A stretch of DNA of 64,000 nucleotides from JBBDMC01 sp963775235. GTDB lineage: Bacteria > Pseudomonadota > Alphaproteobacteria > Rhizobiales > Kaistiaceae. Numbering within the stretch: the first letter of the stretch is position 1; every line of letters starts with the position of its first letter. The notes beneath the pieces are model-generated. The model saw only the letters and a list, made by a program, of their open reading frames with translations. It was not told where the DNA came from and made no database searches. The stretch is taken from contig CAVZHY010000005.1 of assembly GCA_963775235.1 (NCBI GenBank), positions 62,001 to 126,000 on the forward strand, read 5' to 3'. A program made the translations under genes and the position numbers. Positions 49,983 to 59,930 of this stretch are shown here, one piece after another.

Positions 49983-51143
49983 TTATGTTCTAGCAACGTC
50001 GCCAGCAAAATCAACCGGAATCGCAAGGTAGGCGCGTTCATACCGTCGGCCGAGGCTGGTCAGCAGCTCATATCCGATGGTGCCGGCGTGATCGGCTACC
50101 TCATCCACCGATACGTTCGGGCCAAATAATTCGACCCGGTCACCGCGCTCGACGCCGTGAATGTGGGTGACGTCAATGGCCAGGAGATCCATGGACACTC
50201 TCCCGATCAACGGCGCGGAGCTCCCCCGCACGAACGCGCGTGCGCCCGGCCGCGCACTCGAGGAGCCGGCAGCACGGTGGTAGCCGTCGGCATAGCCAAC
50301 GCCGAGCACTGCCACGCGTGTCGGCTGCAGACACGTTTCCGCGGCGCCGTACCCAACAGTGTCGTCGCGCTTCACGTCGCGCACGTGCAGGACCTCTGCC
50401 TCGAGGGTCACGACTGTCCGCATTGGATTGGGGCCCGTCTGCACGGCGCGCCCGCCGTAAAGCGCGATGCCCGGGCGCACGAGATCGAAATGATAGTCGC
50501 GGCCGAGAAAGATGCCCGCCGAATTGCTCAGGGATGCCGGAATATTCGGCAAAAGTACCCTTACCGCGCGGAACGCGTTCAGCTGCCGCCGGTTCAAGGG
50601 GTGGTCCGGCGTGTCGGCACATGCCAGGTGACTCGTCAGGAGCGACGGCTCAATCGTCTCAACGAGTTCCCGTTGTTCGGCAAGGTTGCGTGCTTCGGCC
50701 GGGGTCAGGCCCAAACGATTCATGCCTGTGTCGACGTGAATGGCGGCTCCCGTGCGTGCGCCCCCTCGCTTTACGGACGCCCATTCCTCAATTTCGAGGA
50801 TCGACCCCAGCACTGGCCTCAGGTCGTTTACCACCAGCGTGTCGACGCTACCGATGATAAGCCCGTCGAGCACGTAGATTGCGGCGTCACGGACCGTTCG
50901 CCGGAGCCGAACACCTTCGTCCGGCAGGGCAACGAAAAAAGTGTGGCAACCAGCCTCCGCCAACGCCTCCGCGGCTTGTTCCAGGCCAATCCCGTAGCCG
51001 TCGCCCTTGACCACGGCAGCTGTGGCCACCTCATCACCGACATGGTCGGCCAGCGCTTGCCAATTGGCGGCCAGCGCCGGGAGATCAATTGTCAGCCGGC
51101 CTCCCGTGACCATGGTCCGATCGCGTAGCGACGATGTGTCCAT
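49983..51143 (-). CDS. alr: Alanine racemase
   Basis: 386 residues. PLP-dependent L- to D-alanine conversion for peptidoglycan. The PLP lysine is in AAVVKGDGYGIGLEQA, HVDTGMNRLGL follows the strand region, the catalytic tyrosine is in DTVGYGAAETC, and the C-terminal GRVSMDLLAIDVT and GTIGYELLTSLGRRYERAYL are typical. The radA stop-to-alr spacing suggests alr and radA are co-transcribed. Confidence 0.93.
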   Translation of the reverse strand: MDTSSLRDRTMVTGGRLTIDLPALAANWQALADHVGDEVATAAVVKGDGYGIGLEQAAEALAEAGCHTFFVALPDEGVRLRRTVRDAAIYVLDGLIIGSVDTLVVNDLRPVLGSILEIEEWASVKRGGARTGAAIHVDTGMNRLGLTPAEARNLAEQRELVETIEPSLLTSHLACADTPDHPLNRRQLNAFRAVRVLLPNIPASLSNSAGIFLGRDYHFDLVRPGIALYGGRAVQTGPNPMRTVVTLEAEVLHVRDVKRDDTVGYGAAETCLQPTRVAVLGVGYADGYHRAAGSSSARPGARAFVRGSSAPLIGRVSMDLLAIDVTHIHGVERGDRVELFGPNVSVDEVADHAGTIGYELLTSLGRRYERAYLAIPVDFAGDVART

Positions 51144-51187
51144 GACCGCAGACTAGCCGATTTTGACGACCAGTGGCCGACGCGGCG

Positions 51188-51706
51188 CTAACGGCCCACC
51201 GACTGCACGTAAAGGTCCATCAGGCGCGGCCAACCTTTGGCCGCCGCCATCGCTGTTCGATAAGCCTCCCAACCTTCGCCGTGGCGTGGAAAGTCGCGGT
51301 GGACGAGGATGACGTCCGTGGACCCCGGGCTGGTTTCGGTGAAACGCACGTCGACGCGGCTAGCGGCCGCCTCATTATCCGCGGCGGATCGATCCGGACC
51401 GATCTGCCAGGCGAGCACGATGTGGTTCGGGCGCGCCACGGTAAGCACGGAGCCCCACACAGATTCGACTCCGTCTTTGGTCCGCTCGTAGCAGCGACCA
51501 CCGTGCTTGGGTTCGATCACGATTTCGGCGAGATTGTTGCCGGCCCACGTGTAGTCGCGGGGCCACCAAACGTCGAACTCATCAACAAACGCTGCGAAAG
51601 CGCGCTCAACCGGAAGCGGCACGCTCCGGCTGACGACCAGCAAATCCTTGCCGCCTTCCGCGGTCTTTTCCTGCTTCTTGCTGGTTAGCCACTTGAACAT
51701 TGGCAA
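51188..51706 (-). CDS. SRPBCC/AHSA1-family protein
   Basis: 172 residues. START-like helix-grip fold: SRSVPLPVERAFAAFVDEFD at the start, GGRCYERTKDGVESVWGSVL, then EVRFTE-type strand and the C-terminal long helix (HGEGWEAYRTAMAAAKGWP). A small-ligand binding or chaperone-cofactor-like protein. No operon clue beyond position between dnaB and alr on the same strand. Confidence 0.82.
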   Translation of the reverse strand: MPMFKWLTSKKQEKTAEGGKDLLVVSRSVPLPVERAFAAFVDEFDVWWPRDYTWAGNNLAEIVIEPKHGGRCYERTKDGVESVWGSVLTVARPNHIVLAWQIGPDRSAADNEAAASRVDVRFTETSPGSTDVILVHRDFPRHGEGWEAYRTAMAAAKGWPRLMDLYVQSVGR

Positions 51707-51724
51707 CCTTCGTCAGAGCTCCGG

Positions 51725-53215
51725 CTACCCTTCGAAGGGTACCGGCAGTGACTCCTCACTGGCGAGATTGGAGAATTGGGTCAGTGTGTCCTCAAAGTGC
51801 AGGCGCACAGTCCCTGTCGGACCATGGCGCTGCTTGCCTATGATGACCTCGGCGATACCGTGGACCCGGCTCATCTCATCTTGCCAGGTCTCGTATTCCA
51901 TCGTTCCGGGTCTGGGCTCCTTGTTCTTCAGATAGTATTCCTCCCGGAAAACGAAAAGAACTACGTCAGCATCCTGCTCGATGGAGCCGGATTCACGCAA
52001 ATCCGAGAGCTGAGGGCGCTTGTCGTCGCGGCTCTCGACCTGGCGCGACAACTGGGACAGGGCGAGGATCGGCACGTTCAATTCCTTCGAGAGCGCCTTC
52101 AGATGATTGGTGATCTCGGTCACCTCCTGCACGCGGTTGTCCGAGCGCCGGTTGTTGGATTGCAGAAGCTGGATGTAGTCGACGACCAGCAGATCGAGGC
52201 CGCGTTGGCGCTTGAGCCGACGAGCGCGGGCCGCGACCTGGGAAATGGTGAGACCGCCGGTCTGATCGACGTAGAGCGGGATCTTCTGCATTTCACGCGC
52301 CGCCTCGACGATGTTGGCGAAGTCGCGTTCGTCGATCCGACCGCGGCGGATGTGAGCGGATGACACGCCCGATCGCTCCGCGATGATGCGGGTGGCAAGC
52401 TGTTCCGAAGACATTTCCAGACTGAAGAAACCAACGATGCCGCCGTCGACCGTCTTCATCGAGCCGTCCGGCTGCAGTTCCCCCCGCCACGCCTTTGCGA
52501 TGTTGTACGAGATGTTGGTGGCGAGCGCCGTCTTCCCCATGCCCGGCCGCCCTGCAAGGATGACAAGGTCCGATGCCTGCAGACCTCCCATCAGGCGGTC
52601 CAGATCTTCCAGCCCGCTTGCCAAGCCCGACAGATGACCGTCGCGCTTGTAGGCGGCGCTGGCCATGTCGATGGCACTGAGAAGGGCCGTTTCGAAGGAA
52701 TGGAAGCCGGCGTCGTAGCGGCCGCGCTCGGCAAGCTCGAACAGCCGCTTCTCCGTGTCCTCGATCTGCGTTGCCGGCGTGTGCTCAACCGTTGCATCGT
52801 AAGCAACGTTGACCATGTCTTCGCCGATGCCGATCAGCGAACGGCGAATGGCGAGATCGTAGATGGTCCGCCCGTAGTCCTCAGCGTTGATGATGGTGGT
52901 CGCTTCCGCCGCCAGCCGCGCCAGGTATTGGGCGAGATTGATGTCGCCGATGGCGAGGTCGGCCGGCAGGAACGTCTTTATGGTGACCGGCGTCGCGATC
53001 TTGTTGAGGCGAATCAGCTGTCCCGCGACTTCGTATATTGTCCGGTGAACGGGCTCGAAGAAGTGAGTTGGTTCGAGAAAATCGGAGACGCGATAGAACG
53101 CCTCATTGTTCACCAGGATAGCGCCGAGCAGTGCTTGCTCTGCCTCGACGTTCTGAGGCGCCGTGCGATACGTCTCGGCAGCCGTGTCGGCAATCGCACG
53201 CGCGGCAAAGGCCAT
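51725..53215 (-). CDS. dnaB: Replicative DNA helicase DnaB
   Basis: About 496 residues. The N-terminal primase-interacting domain (PQNVEAEQALLGAILVNNEA) is followed by the hexameric RecA-like motor: Walker A LAGRPGMGKTALA, FFSLEMSSEQLATRI, Walker B VVDYIQLLQ, LSQLSRQVE and SDLRESGSIEQDADVV. I chose ATG 53215, giving a short MAFAARAIADTAAETY lead; the frame is open to 53284. The first gene of its block after the 3' end of cfa. Intact. Confidence 0.94.
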   Translation of the reverse strand: MAFAARAIADTAAETYRTAPQNVEAEQALLGAILVNNEAFYRVSDFLEPTHFFEPVHRTIYEVAGQLIRLNKIATPVTIKTFLPADLAIGDINLAQYLARLAAEATTIINAEDYGRTIYDLAIRRSLIGIGEDMVNVAYDATVEHTPATQIEDTEKRLFELAERGRYDAGFHSFETALLSAIDMASAAYKRDGHLSGLASGLEDLDRLMGGLQASDLVILAGRPGMGKTALATNISYNIAKAWRGELQPDGSMKTVDGGIVGFFSLEMSSEQLATRIIAERSGVSSAHIRRGRIDERDFANIVEAAREMQKIPLYVDQTGGLTISQVAARARRLKRQRGLDLLVVDYIQLLQSNNRRSDNRVQEVTEITNHLKALSKELNVPILALSQLSRQVESRDDKRPQLSDLRESGSIEQDADVVLFVFREEYYLKNKEPRPGTMEYETWQDEMSRVHGIAEVIIGKQRHGPTGTVRLHFEDTLTQFSNLASEESLPVPFEG

Positions 53216-53479
53216 TCCTCGATGTCTCCGTCTAACCGGTTCAGGCAACGCGCGTGCGGCCATCACCTCCGCGGGTGCGGGCAATCAACCGCGCGCAACA
53301 AAGGGGACAATGATTTCGGCGGTTGCCGCAATCGACGCGGGAAACGGAAACGAAACCAGTCCCGTTCACACGAGTTGGGTTTACCACGGACAGCGGATTC
53401 GCCACGCACGACATTACGACTCTCACGCGATTTACAGCGTCGGTACCGAAGCCCTTGCGGCGCACGGGCCCGTGGCGCA

Positions 53480-53498
53480 GGTGAGAATTTGTCTCACC
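53480..53498. promoter_or_regulatory. Perfect 7-base-arm inverted repeat before dnaB
   Basis: GGTGAGA-atttg-TCTCACC. It is about 265 bases upstream of the dnaB start and just beyond the cfa terminator. Could be an operator or part of a leader structure. Symmetry is the only evidence. Confidence 0.35.
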
Positions 53499-53509
53499 CG
53501 ATTTGCAAG

Positions 53510-53538
53510 AAAAAAAGGCGGACTGGAGCCCGTCTTTT
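53510..53538 (-). terminator. Rho-independent terminator after cfa
   Basis: On the minus strand a stem (GACGGGC with GTCCGCC, one mismatch and one wobble) with a four-base loop is followed by a run of seven or more T. It is about 88 bases after the cfa stop and in the correct orientation. Confidence 0.65.
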
Positions 53539-53625
53539 CGTTCGTCCACTCGGGGCCGTTCAGAGATGGGGCCGACTGTTGCCCGGCGGTGCCGGTGCTG
53601 ATGACGCGCGCCGACTGGACGGCGG

Positions 53626-54890
53626 TTATTCGCCCGCCATCTTCAGCGGCACGCGACGCGTCGCTTCGCTTTCGCGATCGCGCAACGCATCCTCGGTCGC
53701 GACCATGTAGTTGCGAGTGAGGGGGAGGACTTCCAGGTTCTTGGCAAGCTGGATCTGGAAGTTCATCAGCGCGCCGACCCTGAACGCGATTTCCGACGCG
53801 GCGAGGTAGAACTCCCACATGCGGCAGAAGCGCTCGTCATAAAGTGCCGCCACCTCTTCACGATGGGCGAGGAAACGCTCTCGCCATGCCTTCAGGGTTT
53901 TGGCGTAATGAAGGCGAAGGATTTCCATGTCAGTGAGCTTCAGTCCGCTTCTCTCGACCCGCGGAATGACTTCGGACACTGCCGGAATGTACCCACCGGG
54001 AAAGATGTATCGTTGGATCCAGGCACTGGTATCGCCGGGCGGGCCGAAGCGGCCGATGGAGTGGAGGAGCATCACCCCGTCCGGGGTCAGCAGATCGCGG
54101 CAGGTGTTGAAGAACGTACCAAAGTGGCCGACGCCGACGTGTTCGAACATGCCAACCGAAACGATGCGATCGAATGGGCCTTCGACAAACCGATAGTCCT
54201 GGAGCAGAAATCGAACTCGATCGGCCAGGCCCATTTCCTCCGCCCGCCGATTTGAAACGGCCAGTTGCTCCTCGGACAAGGTGACGCCCACGACCTCGAC
54301 ATCGGCGTGCTCCGCCAGATAGAGGCCGAGGCCGCCCCAGCCAGATCCGATATCCAGCACCCGTTGTCCGGGTTGCAGCGCCAGCTTGGCGGCGATGTGC
54401 CGCTTCTTGGCGAGTTGGGCGTCGTCGAGTGTCGTCACCCCGTCTGCAAAATAAGCGCACGAATACTGCAGGTCATTGTCGAGAAACAGCGAGTAGAGCC
54501 GACCGTCGAGGTCGTAGTGGGCATGGACATTCCGCCGTGAGCGGCTCGGCGGATTGAACTGACGAATGCGTCTCGTCATGCGCCGCATGAGCGCGGTCAG
54601 GATTGTCGGCCAGGGCGGCATGATGCCCTTTACGTTGCTCAGCACCAGATAGAGGAAGTCGTAGAGCGAACCCTGTTCGATCACGTATCCGCCGTCTACG
54701 AACTCTTCGCCGAGTTTGAGGTCGGGATTGCGGACAAGATTGCTGACTGCCCGTGAGGAAGTAAACCGTGATTTTGGACTGGCTCGCCCGAGCCATCGCC
54801 GTAAACGCGCAACTGGCCGTCGGGACCGACAATCTCCAACGATCCGGTCCTGATGGCACGCGTCAGATAACTGTGTAGCAAGCCCATCAT
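53626..54890 (-). CDS. cfa: Cyclopropane-fatty-acyl-phospholipid synthase family (two frameshifts)
   Basis: About 420 residues. SAM-dependent methylene transfer to unsaturated acyl chains. The N-terminal region reads LLHSYLTRAIRTGSLEIVG, then after the slips NLVRNPDLKLGEEFVDGGYV. The catalytic half is intact: CAYFADGVTTLDDAQ, the SAM loop VLDIGSGWGGLGLYLAEHAD, VGMFEHVGVGHFGTFF, GGYIPAVSEVIPRVE and WEFYLAASEIAFRVG. One extra base near 54770 and one near 54757 break the N-terminal frame. ATG 54890 is proposed; an upstream ATG is in frame. Confidence 0.85.
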
Positions 54891-54998
54891 GAATTCCGCC
54901 GGCCCCTCATCGTCTGCGGCTCCCCCCATCGAAACCCGCTGCCGCCATTGGCGTTGTCAGTGTAACGCCGCCAAGGCTTTTGGCTCAAGCATCCGCAC

Positions 54999-55569
54999 TC
55001 ATTCGGCTTCGGACGGAACTTCTGCGTCCGCCTCGGGCGTCTCCTCCACCGCAGGCTCGGCCGCCTCTTCAGGCTCGGCGCCCATGGTAAGGTCTTCCCC
55101 GCGCGCTTGCCGTTCCGCCTCGTCGTCGCTACGCGCGACGTTGACGGTAACCGTGGTCTCGACCTCCGGATGGAGCACGATCTTGACCGAGTGGAGCCCT
55201 ATCGCCTTGATCGGCTGGTTGAGGTCGATCTGGGTGCGGGCGACGTTGAACCCGCCGGCCCCCATGACCTCGACCAGATCTCGGGCCGAGACCGAGCCGT
55301 ATAGTTGGCCGGTTTCGCCCGCTTGGCGAATGACCGTGAACGAACGACCGGCGACCTTGGCAACCACGGCCTCGGCCTCCCCGCGGCGTTCCAGGTCACG
55401 CGCCTCGAGATCGGCGCGTTCCGAACTCAAAACGTTTGCGGTTGGCATCGTTCGCTCTCAGCGCCTTGCCCTGAGGAAACAGATAGTTTCGCGCGTAACC
55501 ATCGCGGACGCGAACAACGTCTCCCATCTGGCCGAGCCGCGCGATGCGTTCAAGCAGAATGATTTCCAT
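54999..55569 (-). CDS. rplI: 50S ribosomal protein L9 (one frameshift)
   Basis: About 189 residues. Begins with the canonical L9 N-terminal domain ([36 protein letters not shown]), then after one extra t near 55424 the central helix [20 protein letters not shown] and the C-terminal domain ([20 protein letters not shown]). It ends with an acidic low-complexity tail of about 40 residues. ATG 55569 is right after DUF2232. Part of the rpsF operon; essential or near-essential, so the slip is likely a sequence error. Confidence 0.93.
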
Positions 55570-55598
55570 GGATACTTGCTCCGTTCGATGTTGGCCGT

Positions 55599-56540
55599 TC
55601 AGCGCGGATGTCCGCTACCAAAGCGGCGCGCGCGCAGATGCAGGAAGCCCTCGCCGACGCCGAGTGCCGCGAACAGGACAATCGGAAAGCCGGAGAGGAA
55701 GACAAGGACGTATGTGATGACCAGGATAATACCGCGCCCGGCCATGCCGGCCGTCAGCGCATGGAGAACCGCAAGGCCGACGAGCGCCAGCGCCGCGGCG
55801 AGCGCGCCTGCGGCAACGGCGGCAGCGTGGCCGAGAGCGCCGGGGACGAAGGCCAGCACCAGGGCAACGGCGAGGGCGATCGCGAGCTGATTGGGTAGCG
55901 CCACGGTCCACAGGTGGTCGCGCGGCCGCCGAAGGCGACCTGAGACGCGAGTCACGACCGCCCCCAGCCACAAGTCAAAGACGACAACGACCAATGCGAC
56001 GACCGCGCCAATGAAAGGCAGGAGCGCAACGTTCAGCCGTGCGAACGGTTCAATCTCAGCAGCCGTGGGCGCCGTACCGGCAGGATTCGCGTCGGCAAGC
56101 CACTGCGCGAGGGCGGTGGTCATCTCTCCCACCAACGCCTGCGGATCGAAGCCAATGATTGCTCCAATAATCCACAAACCGCCGATCACCGCGATGGCAG
56201 CGGCGAAGAGCAGCCTGCCCAGCGGATACCATTCGCTTTCCCCGTCGGAGCCGACGACGCGCGACAGACCTGCAAGGTATGCCAGGAATGCCAGCGGCGC
56301 GCCAAATAGGAAGACAAAAAGGGCGGCGCCCGGGACGTGGGTCAGAAAGAGCACGCCTGCGGCGCCGACAACCGCGGCGACACCGCCGCCGACGATGCTC
56401 CAGCCCAAACCGGCGATCGCGATCGGCAGGCCGGTCAACGCGAACAAAGGAAAGGCGAGGGCGGTCCCGCTTGCCGGCGCAAGAAACAGCAGCACGGCGG
56501 CCAAACCCGCGCCGATGCCGACCAGCATGCTTTGCATCAT
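55599..56540 (-). CDS. DUF2232 membrane protein of the rpsF-rplI operon
   Basis: 313 residues, about eight hydrophobic spans, very rich in Ala, Gly and Val. It matches the DUF2232 protein that lies between rpsR and rplI in alphaproteobacteria. Examples of its spans are [18 protein letters not shown] and [23 protein letters not shown] segments near the end. No function is assigned. Intact frame and close spacing to both neighbours. Confidence 0.88.
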   Translation of the reverse strand: MMQSMLVGIGAGLAAVLLFLAPASGTALAFPLFALTGLPIAIAGLGWSIVGGGVAAVVGAAGVLFLTHVPGAALFVFLFGAPLAFLAYLAGLSRVVGSDGESEWYPLGRLLFAAAIAVIGGLWIIGAIIGFDPQALVGEMTTALAQWLADANPAGTAPTAAEIEPFARLNVALLPFIGAVVALVVVVFDLWLGAVVTRVSGRLRRPRDHLWTVALPNQLAIALAVALVLAFVPGALGHAAAVAAGALAAALALVGLAVLHALTAGMAGRGIILVITYVLVFLSGFPIVLFAALGVGEGFLHLRARRFGSGHPR

Positions 56541-56617
56541 CGCTGTCCCGCCTTTCGAGCGGTTAGGGACGGGTCGTAACGCCCCGTCCCAACTGATTCA
56601 ATCGAACTGCCCGCCGC

Positions 56618-56866
56618 TTACTTGATTACGTAGGGCAACAGTCCCAGAAAACGGGCCCGCTTGATCGCGCGGGCAAGCTCGCGCTGTTTGTTGGCGGATA
56701 CCGCCGTGATGCGCGAGGGAACGATCTTGCCGCGCTCCGATATGTAGCGCTGGAGGAGACGGACGTCCTTGTAGTCGATCTTCGGCGCGTTGGCGCCCGA
56801 AAACGGGCAGGTCTTGCGGCGGCGGAAGAAGGGACGACGCGACGGAAGCTGGTTGATATCGACCAT
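56618..56866 (-). CDS. rpsR: 30S ribosomal protein S18
   Basis: 82 residues. The signature is complete: [55 protein letters not shown] and [11 protein letters not shown]. The CPFSG cysteine is retained. Its ATG is the base after the rpsF stop, as usual. Confidence 0.97.
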   Translation of the reverse strand: MVDINQLPSRRPFFRRRKTCPFSGANAPKIDYKDVRLLQRYISERGKIVPSRITAVSANKQRELARAIKRARFLGLLPYVIK

Positions 56867-57345
56867 CAGGCGTCTCCCTCGCTCTCGCCCGAAGCACTTG
56901 CCTCGGCGCGGCCACCTTCGCCGTCATCCCGCCGCGGCCTTTCGCGATCGCTGCGTGGACCGCGGTCGCGGTCGCCGAACCGTCCCCCGCGCCGATCGTC
57001 ACGGTCACGCCGATCGTCGCGGTCCCGCTTCTGCATCATCGCCGACGGCTCCTCTTCGTGGGCGTCGACCCTCAAGGTCAGCGAACGAATCACGTCTTCG
57101 CTGAGGCGCTGCTGGCGCTCCACCTCGGCGACCGCCGCCGGCGGAGCGTCGATGTTCATCAGCGTGAAGTACGCTTTGCGGTTCTTCTTGATACGGTACG
57201 TCAGCGACTTGAGGCCCCAGTTTTCGACCTTGCCGACGGTACCGCCGTTCTGTTCGATCACCGCCTTGAACTGCTCGGTGAGCGCATCGACCTGCTGGCC
57301 AGACACGTCCTGTCGCGCCAGAAACACATGCTCGTATAGAGGCAT
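56866..57345 (-). CDS. rpsF: 30S ribosomal protein S6 with Arg/Asp-rich tail
   Basis: 159 residues. S6 fold over residues 1-100 ([58 protein letters not shown] segment). Then a repetitive tail of RD/DR and Gly/Ser steps ([20 protein letters not shown]), charged and presumably disordered, as in many alphaproteobacterial S6 proteins. The tail varies between species. First gene of the operon rpsF-rpsR-DUF2232-rplI. Confidence 0.94.
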   Translation of the reverse strand: MPLYEHVFLARQDVSGQQVDALTEQFKAVIEQNGGTVGKVENWGLKSLTYRIKKNRKAYFTLMNIDAPPAAVAEVERQQRLSEDVIRSLTLRVDAHEEEPSAMMQKRDRDDRRDRDDRRGGRFGDRDRGPRSDRERPRRDDGEGGRAEASASGESEGDA

Positions 57346-57511
57346 ATCGCCTTTCCTTCATTTTCGCCGGCGCTGAGCCTCACCGAAGCCCTTGCGGAAA
57401 GGCGTCGGAGACACTTCGAGAGCGAGAGCACGGGAAGTCGGATCGCTGAGGATCCTGCGGCGCTGGCCGCCTTCCGTTCAGCCCCCGGCCGGGGTCCGTC
57501 AGGACCGGGTG

Positions 57512-57539
57512 GTTATAGGGATTGTCGGCGCGAATGCAA
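57512..57539 (-). promoter_or_regulatory. Sigma-70-type promoter for the rpsF operon
   Basis: Minus strand TTGCAT (57539-57534), 16-base spacer, TATAAC (57517-57512). It precedes rpsF by about 170 bases. Good match to consensus. Confidence 0.5.
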
Positions 57540-57553
57540 GGCCTGCCAAAGCC

Positions 57554-57585
57554 GGGTAGTGGGCCATCAGACTGGCCCACTACCC
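57554..57585. promoter_or_regulatory. Perfect 13-base inverted repeat between rpsF and fabD
   Basis: GGGTAGTGGGCCA (57554-57566), loop TCAGAC, TGGCCCACTACCC (57573-57585). No mismatches. It lies between the rpsF promoter and a TTGACA at 57598, so it could bind a regulator of the ribosomal operon, the fatty acid operon or both, or it could insulate them as a hairpin. Confidence 0.6.
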
Positions 57586-57597
57586 AAAGCCGATGGG

Positions 57598-57603
57598 TTG
57601 ACA
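57598..57603 (+). promoter_or_regulatory. fabD: -35 element (TTGACA) of the fabD promoter
   Basis: A perfect TTGACA 60 bases before fabD. The -10 at the right distance (TCAAAG) is poor, so an activator may be required. A ribosome site gggggag follows at 57644-57650. Confidence 0.4.
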
Positions 57604-57662
57604 GCCAAACCGCAACACGGTCAAAGGCGCGCGCGTTGTTTTAGGGGGAGGCACTTCGGCCG

Positions 57663-58604
57663 ATGGCGGTCGCATTCATGTTTCCGGGGCAGGGCAGCCA
57701 ATCCGTCGGCATGGGCGGGGCGTTGGCCGAGGCTTTTTTCGAAGCGCGCGCCGTCTTTGAGGCGGTCGACGATGCCCTCGGCGAGAAACTCTCAGAAAGG
57801 ATCTGGGAGGGCTCCATCGAGACATTGACCCTGACTGAGAACGCGCAGCCGGCCCTGATGGCTGTAAGCCTCGCCGTCGTTCGGGTATTGGAAGCCCGAG
57901 GCATCGACATCGGGCGCACTGTCGACTACGTCGCCGGCCACTCGCTCGGCGAGTATTCGGCGCTCGCCGCAGCCGGCAGCCTCTCGGTTGCCGATGCAGC
58001 CCGGCTTCTGCGCATTCGCGGGCGCGCGATGCAGGATGCGGTGCCCGTTGGAACGGGTGCTATGGCTGCCCTTATCGGCCTTGATTTGACGGTTGCCGCC
58101 GAGGTCGCCGCCGAGGCCGCCGGTGATGCGGTTTGTCAGGTGGCGAACGACAACGGAGGCGGTCAGGTCGTGGTCTCCGGCGACAGAAGGGCTGTTGAGC
58201 GGGCCGTTGAGATTGCGAAGACCCGCGGCGCGAAGCGCGCGATTCTGCTTCCTGTCAGTGCCCCGTTCCATTGTGCCCTCATGGCGCCGGCAGCGGCCGC
58301 GATGGAGGAGGCGCTGGCCGAGGTCGATCTGAAGGCGCCTGCCGTTCCCGTGGTTGCCAACGTAACCGCAACCCCCGTGTCCGATCCTGAAGAGATCCGT
58401 CGCCGGCTGGTTGAGCAGGTCACCGGCATGGTGCGGTGGCGTGAAACGACGGAATGCCTGGCGGCCGCCGGGGTCAATCTGTTCGTTGAGATCGGCGCCG
58501 GCAAGGTGCTATCCGGTTTGACACGGCGAATCATTGAAGGTGCCGAGGCGCTTTCGGTCGGCACGCCAACCGATGTTGACATGGTCGTCGCCCGGCTCGC
58601 CTGA
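57663..58604 (+). CDS. fabD: Malonyl-CoA:ACP transacylase
   Basis: 313 residues. Start MAVAFMFPGQGSQSVGMGG; QN pair in TLTENAQPALMAVS; nucleophile serine in VAGHSLGEYSALAAAG; arginine in LRIRGRAMQDAVPVGTG; catalytic histidine in VSAPFHCALM. Supplies malonyl-ACP for fatty acid synthesis. First of a co-directional fab set that ends with fabF. Frame intact. Confidence 0.95.
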   Translation: MAVAFMFPGQGSQSVGMGGALAEAFFEARAVFEAVDDALGEKLSERIWEGSIETLTLTENAQPALMAVSLAVVRVLEARGIDIGRTVDYVAGHSLGEYSALAAAGSLSVADAARLLRIRGRAMQDAVPVGTGAMAALIGLDLTVAAEVAAEAAGDAVCQVANDNGGGQVVVSGDRRAVERAVEIAKTRGAKRAILLPVSAPFHCALMAPAAAAMEEALAEVDLKAPAVPVVANVTATPVSDPEEIRRRLVEQVTGMVRWRETTECLAAAGVNLFVEIGAGKVLSGLTRRIIEGAEALSVGTPTDVDMVVARLA

Positions 58605-58622
58605 CATACGAATGGAGACGCT

Positions 58623-59363
58623 GTGTTCGAATTGACCGACAAGCGCGCTTTGGTGACGGGTGCAAGCGGCGCCATCGGCGGCGCGATTGCCCGCGCGCTG
58701 CATGCCCGGGGGGCCACTGTGGCGCTATCCGGCACCCGTGCTGAGGCGCTCGAAGTGCTTGCGGGTGAGTTGTCGAGCGCGTGCCACGTGCTTCCCTGCG
58801 ATTTGTCCGATCCTGCCGCCGCCAATGCGCTTGTCCCGGCCGCCGACGAGGCTTTGGGCGGTCCTGTCGAGATCCTGGTGAACAACGCCGGGATGAACCG
58901 TGACGGCTTGGTGGCCCGCATGAGTGACCAGGACTGGCAGGATGTGATCGACGTTGATCTGACCGCCGCCTTCCGTCTCTCGAGGGCGGTGCTGCGTGGC
59001 ATGATGCGCCAGCGACGCGGCAGGATCATTTCGATCACTTCCGTCGTTGGAGCCGTTGGCAATCCGGGCCAGGCAAACTACGCGGCGGCCAAGGCGGGCC
59101 TTGCCGGGATGACCAAATCGCTGGCGGCCGAGATTGCCAGCCGCAATATCACCGTCAATTGCATAGCTCCGGGTTTCATCGCCTCTCCCATGACCGAAGC
59201 CCTGAACGACAAGCAGCGCCAGACGATCCTCGATCGCGTGCCTGTCGGGCGTCTCGGCACGCCGGCCGAAGTCGCCGCCGCTGCGGTGTTCCTCGCATCA
59301 GACGAGGCCGCGTACGTGACCGGTCAGACCATTCACGTCAACGGCGGCATGGCGATGATATGA
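58623..59363 (+). CDS. fabG: 3-oxoacyl-ACP reductase
   Basis: 246 residues, SDR fold. VTGASGAIGGAIARALHARG, ILVNNAGMNRDGLVARM, serine in ISITSVVGAVGNPG, Tyr-Lys in YAAAKAGLAGMTKSLA and the C-terminal YVTGQTIHVNGGMAMI. NADPH-dependent reduction of beta-ketoacyl-ACP. It is 18 bases after fabD; the next gene acpP is about 270 bases on, behind its own promoter candidate. Confidence 0.95.
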   Translation: MFELTDKRALVTGASGAIGGAIARALHARGATVALSGTRAEALEVLAGELSSACHVLPCDLSDPAAANALVPAADEALGGPVEILVNNAGMNRDGLVARMSDQDWQDVIDVDLTAAFRLSRAVLRGMMRQRRGRIISITSVVGAVGNPGQANYAAAKAGLAGMTKSLAAEIASRNITVNCIAPGFIASPMTEALNDKQRQTILDRVPVGRLGTPAEVAAAAVFLASDEAAYVTGQTIHVNGGMAMI

Positions 59364-59422
59364 CGAATGAAACCGCATCGATCTCCGCCCTTTCGCTACC
59401 CGCAGAGGGCGCTTTGGCGCTG

Positions 59423-59451
59423 TTGGCAAAGGCCGAAGAAGTGTGTTACGA
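59423..59451 (+). promoter_or_regulatory. Promoter candidate for acpP
   Basis: TTGGCA, 17 bases, TTACGA, about 180 bases before the acpP start. The acyl carrier protein gene is usually transcribed more strongly than its neighbours, so a separate promoter is expected. Weak -10. Confidence 0.35.
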
Positions 59452-59633
59452 CCGCCGTTCAGGCCGGGGCCGGACGGTGCGTGCCGGGCGCCGATTCTTT
59501 GAGGGCTGCGGCGGTGACACCGTGCTGATTTTGTCGGGCGCAATTTTCCGTTCCGTGCAGACACTGAAGATCGACTGCTCGCGGAGCGAGGCTCTTTCGA
59601 GTAGATCAAGACAAGGCAACTGAGGTTCTGCAA

Positions 59634-59870
59634 ATGAGCGACGTCGCTGAGCGGGTGAAAAAGATTGTTGTGGAGCATCTTGGTGTCGATGCTGAAAAGG
59701 TCACCGAGGGGGCCAGCTTTATCGACGATCTGGGCGCCGACAGTCTGGATACGGTCGAACTCGTCATGGCCTTTGAGGAAGAGTTCGGCGTTGAGATCCC
59801 GGATGACGCGGCCGAGACGATCCTCACCGTCGGCGACGCGATCAATTTCCTGCAAAAGAACACTGCCTGA
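59634..59870 (+). CDS. acpP: Acyl carrier protein
   Basis: 78 residues, acidic. The phosphopantetheine serine is in [20 protein letters not shown], with helix 3 region [18 protein letters not shown]. Standard length and pI pattern. About 60 bases before fabF. Confidence 0.97.
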   Translation: MSDVAERVKKIVVEHLGVDAEKVTEGASFIDDLGADSLDTVELVMAFEEEFGVEIPDDAAETILTVGDAINFLQKNTA

Positions 59871-59930
59871 TCCGGACTGGCGCGTGGAGCGGCTGACACC
59901 GGTCTCCTCAGGTGGGGCCGCGACTTTGCC

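Noticed and set aside
59360..59623. 87-codon frame between fabG and acpP overlapping the fabG stop
   Set aside because: Composition is not protein-like (Arg/Gly runs, no hydrophobic core), no family, and the likely acpP promoter lies inside it.
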